Origin: Diospyros lotus
Taxonomy: Eukaryota; Streptophyta; Magnoliopsida; Ericales; Ebenaceae
Assembly (NCBI RefSeq): GCF_014633365.1
Contig: NC_068344.1
Span: 35,090,670 to 35,154,669 of the forward strand
Direction: 5' to 3'
Length of the DNA stretch: 64,000 bases
Shown here in pieces: positions 1 to 9,911 of the stretch. The notes beneath the pieces were generated by a model, which saw only the letters and a list, made by a program, of their open reading frames with translations, was not told where the DNA came from and did no database searches. The position numbers were made by a program, and so were the translations under genes. Each line of letters opens with the position of its first letter. The first letter of the stretch is position 1.

Positions 1-1740
1 ATAACTATATCAATGTAAAAATTTCAAATTCGAAACCAAAATGCATAAAATCGAATAAGTAATTTAGAATTCTAAATCAGATTTTTGGTTAAAGGTCATA
101 CAATCTCAGGAATAGAAATTAGGATAACCAACACACAGACTTACTCCCTCAAAGTTTTGACTTCAAATCTCACTATGAATTTTCTCTCCAATAAAAAGGA
201 TTCCTCAGGTGTACACACAAGGGGGTGCACTGTTATAAGAGTAAATGTAGAACAAGTTCAAAACTCGGTGCCATCCCAAATACAAGGAACGTATTTTCAT
301 GAAAGAACAAGGAAATTGACATAGCTTCATGATTGGAATAATGCTCTAGATGAGTAACTTCTGAATTTAAACATGATTCCCTACTCCAAACTCGAATTCT
401 GAGATCACATGATTTATAGCATCAAAAAGGGACCAGAATGGGTTGTAATGGGGCTATAAGGTTAATACGGGTTGTCAAAGAAAAAGTAGAGTGTCCAAAG
501 GGTGTGTCGGGATTTTTTTTTTTTTTTTTTATTTTTTTTTACCATTTCTTTTGAAACAGTTATGCTGAATAGCTAAGAGAATTTTCCCCCATTTTTTTCA
601 CTTTTTTTTCTTCTTTTCTTTTTCTTTTTTTTCTTTTTTTTTCTCTTTAAATATGAAAATAGATAAACAGACTAATTCCCAAAATCACACCAAACGAGGG
701 TAACGAAAGAAATTGTACTACAAATGGCTCAAATGGGATAGCAAAGGAGGTTAATTTAAAGAAAGAAAAAGGTTTAATAAGCTCAAAATGAAAGAAATTG
801 ATCCCTCTATCATGCTTCTAAAAAACGATGATACTCAGTCATCTAATTCAGAGTTTGAAACCAGTCAAACTTATCCATTATCATACTAGACATTCAAAAC
901 GAATTGATATTTTGAAGCCATTGAAAAGATAAGATAAACAATAAAACATATTTAGAGTAAGTGTTATTTCACTCAGAATTAACGGTTATTAGGCTCAAAC
1001 ACTCACTTGGGTAATAGTCTCCACTTCTGTTGAGAGATCATACAGTGTACTAATCAGCTAATTACTGTTACCTTTGACTTTATGACCGATAATCAATTTT
1101 TAAATTTTGAATCCTCGATGAATGCAAATTACTTATTCTAATGCATATACGTTTTCAAATAAGAAATCAATGCATTCATGTTTCGTATTGCAAACTTAGC
1201 CGGCTATCAGTGCATAACTTCAAAACTTTAGGAATAGCGTTATTTGAAACACAATTTTTTTTTTTTTTTTTAATAAGAGCAGATAAAGATAATCAATTCA
1301 CACAAGACTACAAACTAGCAATAGCAAACTCACAGTTAAATATGAACCAGATAATTCATAACTAAACCTTACACCCCCCAACTTGAATTGCAGTAATAAA
1401 TTAGGGTTGTTAGGAATACCTGTAACTCCACAAGTTCATTTTGCTGTGAACTGCTAAAACTTAAACAACAAATGAGCACACCATATATATATATTTATAT
1501 TTTCATACCAAAATAAAAATTGATGCAAGTCATAAGATAAAAAAATGCGTCTCAAGAGTACAAAAAGTACTCCTTACTCAGCCATCGTATCAAAGACTTT
1601 GCCCAACAACATTCCACAGTTTTTTTTTTTTTTTTTTTAAGAACACAACCAAGAAAAATCCTGCAAGTTGTACAATAACTAGATGCGTCTCAAGAGTACA
1701 AAAAGTACTCCTTACTCAGCCATCTTAATAAAGAGCATTT
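1..1740 (-). other. AT-rich retroelement-like stretch without a gene
   Basis: I see no protein gene here. Long T and A runs occur at about 508-540, 595-650, 1254-1272 and 1620-1638. On the minus strand, 1373-1386 reads as an AAGTTGGGGGG-type purine tract. This resembles the AAGTTGGGGGG sequence at 3637-3650 and the tract that often precedes the 3' LTR of Athila-like and LARD elements. I infer that the stretch derives from the 3' part of a minus-strand retroelement, but no LTR end can be placed. Confidence 0.35.
1545..1724. repeat. 42-bp direct repeat pair with internal hairpin
   Basis: An identical 42-bp sequence sits at 1545-1586 and 1683-1724. Each copy contains the perfect inverted repeat GAGTAC-AAAAA-GTACTC. 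Both ends of the unit match the segment at 2719-2772 inside the unknown minus-strand exon (ATGCGTCTCAAGAGT at one end and CTCCTTACTCAG at the other), with a different middle. The pair lies in the 3' flank of the LOG gene. Confidence 0.8.
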
Positions 1741-1741
1741 C

Positions 1742-2401
1742 TCACAGTGATAAATCTAAATTAATCGGACCCCTTTGGCGCTTGTTACTAATTGCCTTAG
1801 ACCAGTCTATCCGAGGCTCATGAGGATCATACTGTGGAACATAAGCATGTAATTTCTCTAGCAGCTTATCAATGGTGGATGCAGAAATGAGAATCTTTCT
1901 TGCTGAACGAGAAATGAACTGTTGGTCCACAGCCTGATCAAGAAAAGAGAGTAACCCATCGAAAAAATGGTTAACATTTAAAAGTCCAATGGGTTTGGTA
2001 TGGAGATTACTCTTGGCCCAGGAGATTATACAAAAGATTTCTTCAAGTGTTCCAAAACCTCCTGGTAAAGCAATGAAGGCATCTGACTGATAAATCTTAC
2101 AAGCCATGCGCTCAGACATAGAAGTCGTTTCTATAAGTTGACCGCGTGTAATCCCGGAAATATGTGGTTCAGCTAAAGGGATTGGCATTATACCTACCAC
2201 AGATGAATTTCCAAGATGTACAGCTTGTGAAACATAACCATTCAATCCACGACTTCCCCCTCCATATACCAAATTAATTTTTTTCTCTCCTAATTTTTTA
2301 CCAAGTTCGTTCGCTGCAAGTGCGTAACAAATATCGCTCCCAAGTTGAGAGCCACAAAGTACGCATATGGTATTGATTCGACGAACTAACTGGCCTTCCA
2401 T
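1742..2401 (-). CDS. LOG-like: LOG-family cytokinin riboside 5'-monophosphate phosphoribohydrolase
   Basis: LOG enzymes release free cytokinin bases from cytokinin riboside monophosphates in the cytosol. The 219-residue product has the family signatures: the nucleotide-binding CVLCGS near residue 13, GGGSRGLNG at 48-56, SMSERM at 94-99 with the catalytic Arg, and PGGFGTLEE at 113-121 with the catalytic Glu. Length fits the family (about 200-230). It is divergent: GLNG replaces the usual GLMG, and the C-terminus is an unusual basic tail. The CDS is a single uninterrupted exon, whereas plant LOG genes generally have several introns, so it may be a retrocopy. A likely 3' splice site (CTTTTCAG) lies about 20 bases before the ATG, so a 5'UTR intron is possible. 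It could be functional, since no stop or frameshift is present. Confidence 0.85.
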   Translation of the reverse strand: MEGQLVRRINTICVLCGSQLGSDICYALAANELGKKLGEKKINLVYGGGSRGLNGYVSQAVHLGNSSVVGIMPIPLAEPHISGITRGQLIETTSMSERMACKIYQSDAFIALPGGFGTLEEIFCIISWAKSNLHTKPIGLLNVNHFFDGLLSFLDQAVDQQFISRSARKILISASTIDKLLEKLHAYVPQYDPHEPRIDWSKAISNKRQRGPINLDLSL

Positions 2402-2568
2402 GTTTGTTCCTTTTGTATGTCCTGAAAAGAAGTTTGGCGATCAAAAGTAGCTATACAACAATTCAACAAGAAATAAATACAAACAAAAATCATGCGTATG
2501 TATAAGTAGTTGTGATTGTGGCTCACATCTTCCTCTGGTTTTACGTCCAGAAACGGCTTAAACACTTT

Positions 2569-3060
2569 CTATGAAGCGGGGATAAGCTTCCCATCCAATT
2601 TTCTTATAGATTGGCAAACAGGGTCGTTTTTAGTCAGATTCCCAAGACTATAGCGTTGGTGGTCACTTCTGAACTGGGTCCATAAAGCAAGAAGTTCTCT
2701 TTGCACTATTCCACATGGATGCGTCTCAAGAGTCAATCGGATATCATCCAGAGACTCCTTACTCAGTCCATCCTTTATGAAACTAATTTTATCTTCTCGA
2801 TTTATGGACGTAAACCCCACAGATTTGCATCGTGTGTTACAGGTCCATCGAGCACATTTGTAACAACCATTCACTCTTTTCGCTCTTCTTTTCTTCGCAA
2901 AACTACTCTTCCCTAAGCCTGAAAAATGCTTAATAGGTGAAGTTTCACCAGCTAATCGAACTTTTGCTTCGATCAGCCAACGAATATCTTCAGGGATGTT
3001 ATTAAGCATCAACAACCTAAGTCTTTCACACCTAGCAACATAAATTTTTTTCAAATCATT
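2569..3060 (-). CDS. Unknown Cys-rich exon, probably a gene remnant
   Basis: I do not recognise this product. An open frame of 163 codons follows a good 3' splice site (CTCTCCCGCAG ending at 3061). The protein has a basic middle region and four cysteines spaced CX2CX4CX3C around residues 64-76 of the ORF, which could bind a metal. The only candidate upstream exon (donor GTAAGT at 3243) runs into a stop a few codons earlier, and the first in-frame Met is internal. The full gene start is therefore missing or degraded. It lies 167 bp upstream of the LOG ORF on the same strand. Pieces of it recur twice beyond the LOG stop. Confidence 0.45.
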   Translation of the reverse strand, partial: NDLKKIYVARCERLRLLMLNNIPEDIRWLIEAKVRLAGETSPIKHFSGLGKSSFAKKRRAKRVNGCYKCARWTCNTRCKSVGFTSINREDKISFIKDGLSKESLDDIRLTLETHPCGIVQRELLALWTQFRSDHQRYSLGNLTKNDPVCQSIRKLDGKLIPAS

Positions 3061-3354
3061 CTGCGGGAGAGATGGATAGTACTTGTGAATTTTTTAGAGA
3101 TAAAGATCCAATTTTTTTTTTTTTAAAAAAAAAATTATACTAAGAAGAAAGTAAAGAACTATAAACTTTACAAAAGGGATGAGAGTACCTGATCGGAGAA
3201 TAACACAAAGGAGAGAAGATTGAGCTCAAGAGGGGTGACTTACCTCATACAGATATGGAGTCTCTTATAGAGCAATGGGCATCACTATTCTACACTCGAC
3301 TCGAGGCATGCCATAATTGCACCGTCAGACTTGACGTCGTTTAGCGTCTCATTT

Positions 3355-3490
3355 TTCAACATTTGGCAGTGTGCCTTCTTTTTTTTCAACGCTCGGCGCC
3401 TCTGTTTTCAACATTTGGCAGTGTGCCTTCTTTTTTTTCAACGCTCGGCGCCTTTGTTTTCAACATTTGGCAGTGTGCCTTCTTTCTTTA
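3355..3490. repeat. 52-bp tandem repeat, about 2.6 copies
   Basis: The phrase CAACATTTGGCAGTGTGCC starts near 3357, 3409 and 3461, spaced exactly 52 bp, separated by T-runs and CAACGCTCGGCGCC. The plus-strand ORF across it exists only because of the repeat and is not called as a gene. Confidence 0.85.
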
Positions 3491-3636
3491 TAGGGCAGTG
3501 TGATTGCACTGCCCAAGAAAAGATGGCTACCACCAGCGTCAATTCTGTCTCTCTCAATTCAATTTTTGTTTTTAATTAATTTTGTTTTAATTTTTGTTTT
3601 TTTTGTTTTTTTTTAGGTAAAATTTTTTAGACACCT

Positions 3637-3650
3637 TACCCCCCAACTTA
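3637..3650 (-). promoter_or_regulatory. Polypurine-tract-like site of the Athila-type element
   Basis: The minus strand reads TTAAGTTGGGGGGTAAGG after a GAGGACAATGCGCAA-type sequence. This combination commonly precedes the polypurine tract of Athila-like elements. No 3' LTR matching the LTR at 5315-7340 follows it, so the element is truncated here. Confidence 0.5.
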
Positions 3651-4212
3651 AATTGCGCATTGTCCTCAATTGGCAATAAAAGGATAGAAGATAGGCATAC
3701 CTGACGGTCTTCAATACATAAACTCGTATGGAGAAATTTTATTTAGACTGCACATAGAGAAACACTAGTTAAGTAATGCAGAAAAGGAACAACTTATATG
3801 TATATATATAAAAAAAAATTATTTTATTATATATTTTTATTTTATTATTTTTTTAGAGTTTTTTTTTTCTTTTCTTCCAATTAAGGATCAAATGAGTGAT
3901 TGCCCACCTAATCGTATAATATCTCCCATTCACTACACCACTTTTAAAGTTATTTTCAAAATTATATAAATTGATTTTTCTCATGAATGCACATATATAT
4001 TTTGAAAATATATCGTCCGGAGGTGTTGGTTTTATTATATCCGCGTATGGCACATTAATTTGCACAAACATCTCACACGTGTTTGGTTTAATTTGATCCT
4101 CAATAATATCGACTAACCTAAAAGATAGAAATTGAGGGGTAAATGTGGATAAACTTATGATTTTTTCACATTTTGGCTCTCGAATTTTATTCTCTTCTTC
4201 CTCCCAGGTTTC

Positions 4213-5082
4213 TTATTTTCTTACATCATTTTGGTCTTTTTCTTCCTCCAAGGCTTCATTGACATCTACCTCACTGTGATCAACCACTCTCTCTTCTTGC
4301 ACCAAAGGGTGTACTGTCCTAGGGGCATCAAGTTTCTCAATTATTTCTCCATTCCTTAAGACAGTCACTCCTATGTCCTGCTCCTGACTTTCACTTTTGA
4401 TGATGGGTTTTATTAATGGGATTTGGAGTGAGTTGGGATGGACAGGCTCTGACATGCTCAAAGTCTGTGTTAGCTGTGTCAATTGGTTCCTAATGTCCTC
4501 TGTAACTCTAATGGTATGTTCTTGACATTTGGACATTTGTGTAAAAATTTCCATTTGGCCTTGCATAAATAGATTGAAGGTATCTTCTAATGAACTCCCA
4601 TGAGGGGGTTGATATGCATCGAATGTAGACCCTTCATTCGTTTGAAATGATTGAGGCTGGGAAAGGAAGTGCTCATGTGGTTGGGCTACAAAATCATTTT
4701 CCCATGAGAAATTTGGATGAAAGTGTGAATTAAGGGGATATGCATCAAAGTCCGAATGGTAGTTTTCCTCATGGTTCTGGTAATACATTCCCTCATAGTT
4801 GTGTGTGTGTGTGAAACTGGATTGACCATACAATACCTCCTTAAAAGCAGGTATTATAGGGCAGTCATCCGTTAAATGAGCTGAAGTCTCACACACAGCA
4901 CACCAAACCTCAATTTCATGGTAAGTGGGTAACAAATGGGTAGTGTCTGGTTGCAAATCAAAAGTGGTTTGCCTAAGAGGGTATAGATAATCCTTAAGAG
5001 GTCTAGACAAATCAGATTCAAAATGATAATTTTCATCATGATAAGTATCTTGAGCAGACAGATTGTAGTAATTTTGAGACAT
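4213..5082 (-). pseudogene. Athila-type gag remnant
   Basis: A 289-residue ORF lies downstream of the tRNA-Asp primer site of a minus-strand LTR element. It has a CX2CX4HX4C zinc knuckle (CAVCETSAHLTDDC) near residues 61-74, then a Gln/His-rich stretch with HPNFSWEN, a phrase typical of Athila gag, then an acidic tail. The usual large capsid part and all of protease, RT and integrase are absent, so the element is internally deleted and non-autonomous. The intact frame is notable given those losses, but I infer no function. Confidence 0.6.
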
Positions 5083-5291
5083 GAGTGTAAAGTTGACAAT
5101 CCAATTGCAGGTAAAGACTCAGAATGATATGAAAATACTGTTTCAAAATTCTACCTGATCTCAGTCTCATATACAATGCACAAACAAAAAAAAAGTAAAA
5201 GAGAAATAGAGTTACCGATTTTATCAAGAGATGCTTATTCTTTTATTTTTTTTATTTTTTTATTTTTTTTCTTTTTGTTTTTGCCTTAATC

Positions 5292-5309
5292 TCCCCGGCA
5301 ACGGCGCCA
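5292..5309 (-). promoter_or_regulatory. Primer binding site complementary to tRNA-Asp
   Basis: The plus strand carries TCCCCGGCAACGGCGCCA, the 3' end of plant tRNA-Asp, so the minus-strand element has the matching primer site. It lies five bases from the LTR end at 5315, the expected spacing, and fixes the LTR boundary and orientation. Confidence 0.9.
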
Positions 5310-5314
5310 AAATT

Positions 5315-7340
5315 TGACTGCACTCTCACCCTGCAATTAAAACACAATAAAAACAAATCATAATAAAACTTTTATATTTTTTTTTATTTTAGTGAGAGGT
5401 TTATACTCGCCAGTGTACGAGTGCAGTTGTAGTCCAAATTTAAATTTATATTTTCTGGATGAATCCAGGTCGTCCACTGAGAGATTTATTTATGGCAAAA
5501 GAAAAAGAATGTCACACACACGCACACGCATTTGGACAAATTGACAACAAGATTTTTTATGGTTTTGTTTTTAGACAACAGATACTAGAAAATAAAGTAA
5601 GGCATAAATTGAAATAAACATTAAACGTAAAAATATGAATTTGGATAGTGCTTGAGTTAAGACAATTTCAGTACCAACCCGTTGATTCCCAAATTTTAGC
5701 ATAAAAGATTAGCAACATTAATTTAATTTCAGATATGAGGGTTTGTTATTAAATGCAATTAGAGATGATGATAGTTCTAGGTTAAGCAATCCCCATACAT
5801 GATATGCGGGATTCTAATTTAAGCAACTACCATAAATCCAATTACAATTAATATACAAAACAACTAAATTAATCATCCGGGTTTGGGTATGATAGCGTTT
5901 CCAGTTCTAGTAACTCTCATACATGGCATGAAAGCTCTAAGTTAGGCTTACGCTCCAATCCAAACCTAGTGATTTTTCAATAATTAATACACACTCATAC
6001 TGAAATTTAAATTAAGGTTACTTATTTAAAACGCAGCTTTCTTTGGGAATCATTGGCGTTGGACACTGTCTTTGCCTTAACCCAAGATTAGATTTAGCTA
6101 CTCATCTCCATTAAATTAATTGACAGGAATTTAAATGACATAATTTAAATAACAGAATTTAAATGACAGGAATTAAAATAGAAGAAACTAACCGGCCATT
6201 TAGGCGGTAGATAATTAAAATACAAGAATTAAAATTGCAAGAATATAAAGGCATAAACTAACCGTCCATTTAGGCGGTGAACAAATAAATGATAAGAATG
6301 AAAATTGCAAGAATTTAAAGGCAAAAACTAACCGTCCATTTAGGCGGTGAATAATAAAGTAATAATAAATGACATAAGAATTTAAAAGAAGAAATGAAGG
6401 AAGTAAGATCACAAGAGAAAATACTAAAGAAAATGAGAGAGAACAAAAGCAATTCTCAAAGAGAGAATTCTAAGGAAATAACTAAACTTTTATTCAAGAA
6501 TAATAATCACACTTACAAATACAATCAAGTGATCTATTTATAGGCCACAAGATGCAATACAAACAACACAATTTCAATTATTCAACTAGACATAATTATA
6601 TCTAATGGGCACTCACACACTTAAAGTTAAATGGATTTTAGCTATAATACACACCTAATATTAAATGGATTTTAACTAAAATACATACCTAATAAAGCAC
6701 TCATAAAGTTAAATGGATTTTAGCTAAAAAACACACCTAATAAAGCTCTCACATAAAAAATAAAAATAGATTTCTATAAATTGGTTTTTAATCTTTATTA
6801 AGATTAAAAATAATCATTGGGCCTTCTCCAAATAATATCTTCCATGGGTTGCTCAAATTGGGCCTTAATTCTTCATGGACTTGAATTCTTCATGGACTTT
6901 AATTTTTTATGGGTTTGATTTCTTCATAGGTTTGATTTCTTCATGGATTTGAATTCTTCATGGACTTGATTTCTTCATGGATTTGAATTCTTCATGGGCT
7001 TGAATTCTTCATGCCTAAAAAAAATAAAAATAATTTAATGTTATTAATAAATTATATATTATATATACGTATTACACATGGCACATATATATATATTAGA
7101 TTATATTATATATATATATATATTACATGCATGCATATAATGATGTATATGTATTATATATAATTTTATATATTATTATTATTATTATTAAATTTTACTT
7201 TAAAATTTCATTTCATTCATTTTTTAATTTAAACTTGCATATAACCATAAAATATATATTAATATCTAATTTAAACCATTTTTAAGATCAAAAGAAGAGT
7301 ATAATTATAACAAAATTTTTACAAAATTAACCACTAATCA
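5315..7340 (-). mobile_element. 5' LTR of a minus-strand Athila-type retrotransposon
   Basis: This 2026-bp LTR starts TGATTAGTGG at 7340 (minus strand), ends in CA at 5315, and is followed by the tRNA-Asp primer site. A second copy in the opposite orientation occupies 43338-45318. Internal features shared by both copies are three roughly 65-bp tandem units containing CCGCCTAAATGGCCGGTTA (6185-6360 here) and a minisatellite of TTCTTCATGGACTTGAAT-like units (6850-7015). It abuts a gag relic that begins at 7366. Confidence 0.85.
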
Positions 7341-7365
7341 GTATGATTTTCGCTTTGTTTTAGTA

Positions 7366-8040
7366 ATGGCTCGTACCACTCGTTCTCAAGCTGAAGAGGT
7401 AACTTTTCAAGCTCAGAATGAAGGGACAGGTAATGATGTGATCCCTCAAGGCACTCCGATGACCATGGAGGCCTTCATGCAAACGCTGGCTACTTTCGGG
7501 TAAACCAACCAACCAAGGAGAAATGAAACACAAGAGCATGGAAAGATCTTTGAATTTAAGAAGCTGTCCCCGCCATCATTTGCTGACACTACTAATCCCC
7601 TCGAAGCTGAGAAATGGTTAACTAAGATTCAGAAAGCCTTCTCAGTCATAGAGTGCATTGATGGGGAGAATGTTAAATATGCGACATACATGCTCCAGGG
7701 AGATGCATATGATTGGTGGCTGATGGTTCAACGCCAACATGAGAAAGACACTAGCCCCTTTCACCTGGAAGATGTTTACCAAGGCTTTTGATGACAAGTA
7801 CTTTCCCAAGACCATCCGCCAACAGAAAGAGAGGGAATTTATGAGGTTGGAGCAAGGAAGTCGAACAGTTGCAGACTACGAGGCAAAATTTGCTCGATTG
7901 GTTAAATTTGCTCTGGATTTAGTAGCGATAGAGGATAGAAAGGCGAGACGTTTTGAGGAAGGACTCAAGCCTCAAATTAAACAAGTAGTGATTCCATTTG
8001 AGCTTCCCACTTATCGAGAGGTGGTATCAAAGCCGACCCT
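7366..8040 (+). pseudogene. Ty3/gypsy gag fragment, broken
   Basis: The reading frame starts with an ATG at 7366. It shows a capsid region typical of chromovirus-type gag: GDAYDWW, then YFPKTIRQQKEREFMRL and ADYEAKFARL. A stop lies at 7501-7503 and a frame change near 7740. The fragment ends abruptly at about 8022, where the sequence becomes a Cassandra primer-site region. No LTR of its own is visible. Upstream, 26 bp separate it from the Athila-type LTR. Confidence 0.8.
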
Positions 8041-8433
8041 TTGAGAAGGCGGTCCAATGAGGGCGGGAAGTGGTGCTAGGGCGCGAGGCCTGATCAAGGA
8101 GCGGCTCCTGGCAGGCTTCTAGGATGGCAGCCTCCAAAAGGGAAAAGGTTTGGGACCAGTTGTAAGGTCACATGACAAGGACATCATGTGCTCAAGGGGG
8201 GGAGAATGTAATACCCCAAGAGCCTAGAGGAGAATTGTATATATTGAGAATAAGTAAGGAAGGAAACAACACCAGCTGGATAACTTTTGGATTGAATGTT
8301 AGCAAAGAACTCCCAAGTTAAGCGTGCTTGACCTAGGGTAATCCAAGGATGGGTGACCCCCCTGGGAAGTTCGAGTAGGTCCATTAGGGTAAGTTGTTTT
8401 AGTTTTTCTTATCACTCGATACGGGATGTTACA
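8023..8433 (+). mobile_element. Cassandra TRIM interior plus 3' LTR, 5' LTR missing
   Basis: From 8023 the sequence reads TGGTATCAAAGCCGACCC, the initiator-tRNA-Met primer site plus the Cassandra-type leader seen intact at 53089-53106 on the minus strand. It continues to a purine tract (CTCAAGGGGGGGAGAA) and a 227-bp LTR at 8207-8433 (TGTAATACCCC to GGATGTTACA). The LTR length equals both LTRs of the complete element at 52689-53335. A gag fragment replaces the 5' LTR. Confidence 0.85.
8303..8381 (+). repeat. 5S rRNA-derived sequence inside the Cassandra LTR
   Basis: The segment contains AGTTAAGCGTGCTTG (8316-8330), matching the 5S internal promoter A box. GGATGGGTGACCCCCCTGGG lies at 8347-8366, matching the 5S C-box region. 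Cassandra elements are known to carry 5S-derived Pol III promoter sequence in their LTRs. It is a fragment, not a complete 5S gene. Confidence 0.85.
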
Positions 8434-8785
8434 GTACGGGTCTATAAGAAATGTAGCTATTCAATTCAATACCCTGTCACATCATTCACTCACCCTGCCA
8501 AGCATGTAAGACAATTTCACACCACAAATATTTATAAACGGTCCTCATGTGTGACAAAACAAAGTTCCTTGTACATTTTACTACTACACACAATACATTC
8601 CACCCATACTTCGCCTACTACATATGTACAATGCCAGCACTTACAACTTTGGTAGTACAATATTTCTACTAAGTACTACTTTTCTCATCCCCCTTAGCAT
8701 GGGATGTGGCCAAGCAAGCCAAACCTCCATCACTGCCTACACTTGACTCAAGCCCGATGAGCTATTCTGTTCGACCAGTTGGCTC
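8434..8785. other. No gene seen between the facing Cassandra LTRs
   Basis: This stretch follows the plus-oriented Cassandra LTR and precedes the stop of the 141-codon minus-strand ORF. I see no ORF, repeat or LTR boundary in it. It may be the distal interior of the minus-oriented element that starts at 9694. Confidence 0.4.
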
Positions 8786-9211
8786 CTACTTCATAGCCTC
8801 AGATGGAAATTTCCCAGAAATCGCTCTTTCTTCCTCAAAGTCACAAGTTGCAGTTTGACTTGGATCCCATTCGTTCGCCTGCTGCTCTATAGCATCGACA
8901 AAAGCGTTATAGTGGAATCGAAGGTGCATATCTTGCATCAACATCCGGGTAAGCTCTTTCCATGTTTCATTTATGAATTTTCTCATGAACAACACTTGTT
9001 TTTCTGGGAGGCCCCACACATTCCACATGTACTCACTGATGGTAAAGTGGAACATTGAATCCACCCGATGTAGATAGTCCACTACTTGCTCCATTTCTAG
9101 TTGTTTTCCTCCCCATACTGTGAGCAGTTCTTTTTCCCAGCGATACCAAAGTAAATCTAGCTCTCCCCAACTTGGGTCCAGCGGTCCAGAACTCAATCCC
9201 CCAAGGTCCAT
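8786..9211 (-). CDS. Unknown 141-codon ORF inside a Cassandra-like element
   Basis: I do not recognise this product. It lies about 240 bp downstream of the minus-strand primer site at 9454-9465 and is open from ATG at 9211 to a stop at 8786. The predicted protein is Trp-rich at the start (LLWYRWEKELLTVWGG), largely helical in character, and acidic at the end. There is no zinc knuckle, no DTG protease motif and no RT motif. Cassandra elements normally have no coding capacity, so this could be a captured host exon, a gag-like protein of a related element, or chance. Confidence 0.35.
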   Translation of the reverse strand: MDLGGLSSGPLDPSWGELDLLWYRWEKELLTVWGGKQLEMEQVVDYLHRVDSMFHFTISEYMWNVWGLPEKQVLFMRKFINETWKELTRMLMQDMHLRFHYNAFVDAIEQQANEWDPSQTATCDFEEERAISGKFPSEAMK

Positions 9212-9453
9212 GTAAAGGTGTTCTAGAGTCTACATGCAAAGCCTAACATAAGCCAAATTACCAAAATAAATCACTCCTCACCCAAGCACCGAACTTGAGA
9301 GCATATGCCCCATTGCTAATACAAGCCTAAACAAGCCATATCACATTACATAGAGCACAATATTAAATTAAGTCCTTACTTCGAACTACTAAACTTAGTC
9401 TTAACTCTACCCGACATTTCTATGTGTACAGAGACTCCTCTCATCCAACCTTT

Positions 9454-9694
9454 GCTCTGATACCAAGCTGTAACATTCCGTATTGAGCGATAGGAAGGAT
9501 CAGAACAACTTGGCCTGATGGGCCTACGCCAACTTCCCAAGGGGTCACTCATACTTGAGCTTCCCCAACTCAAGCAAGCTTAACCCGAGAGTTCTTTGTC
9601 TACATTTAGCCCAAAAGGAATCCAGTTGATGTTATTTTCTTCCTTACTTATCCTCGATATATACTACCTTTCTCTGGGCTCTTAGGGTATTACC
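9454..9694 (-). mobile_element. Cassandra-type 5' LTR and primer site, minus strand
   Basis: The LTR runs from 9694 to 9469 on the minus strand and ends in GTTACA, three bases before TGGTATCAGAGC (9465-9454). It retains a diverged 5S-like core (GGTTAAGCTTGCTTGAG and GAGTGACCCCTTGGGAAGT). It faces the plus-oriented Cassandra LTR at 8207-8433. No matching 3' LTR on the minus strand was found. Confidence 0.75.
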
Positions 9695-9911
9695 TCTACT
9701 TTTAATGGGATAACTAAGAATCCCAACTTTTACAGGCTAAGCAATAACCTTTACATTAGACTTTTTCATTCTAAACTCAACCAAAATCACTACCCTTCAA
9801 GGATAAGGCTTAACCTCTACTTTTATGGATAAAGCAGAAACCAATACATACCACTTAAGGGCTAAGGTAGAACCCTTACACATACTTGTTGGAAGAAGAA
9901 ATAAGGATTAA

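Noticed and set aside
3331..3579. 82-codon plus-strand ORF
   Set aside because: Created by the 52-bp tandem repeat; no independent evidence of coding.
8303..8381. Genuine 5S rRNA gene
   Set aside because: Only the internal promoter part resembles 5S rRNA, it lies inside an LTR, and the 5' and 3' ends of a 5S gene are missing.
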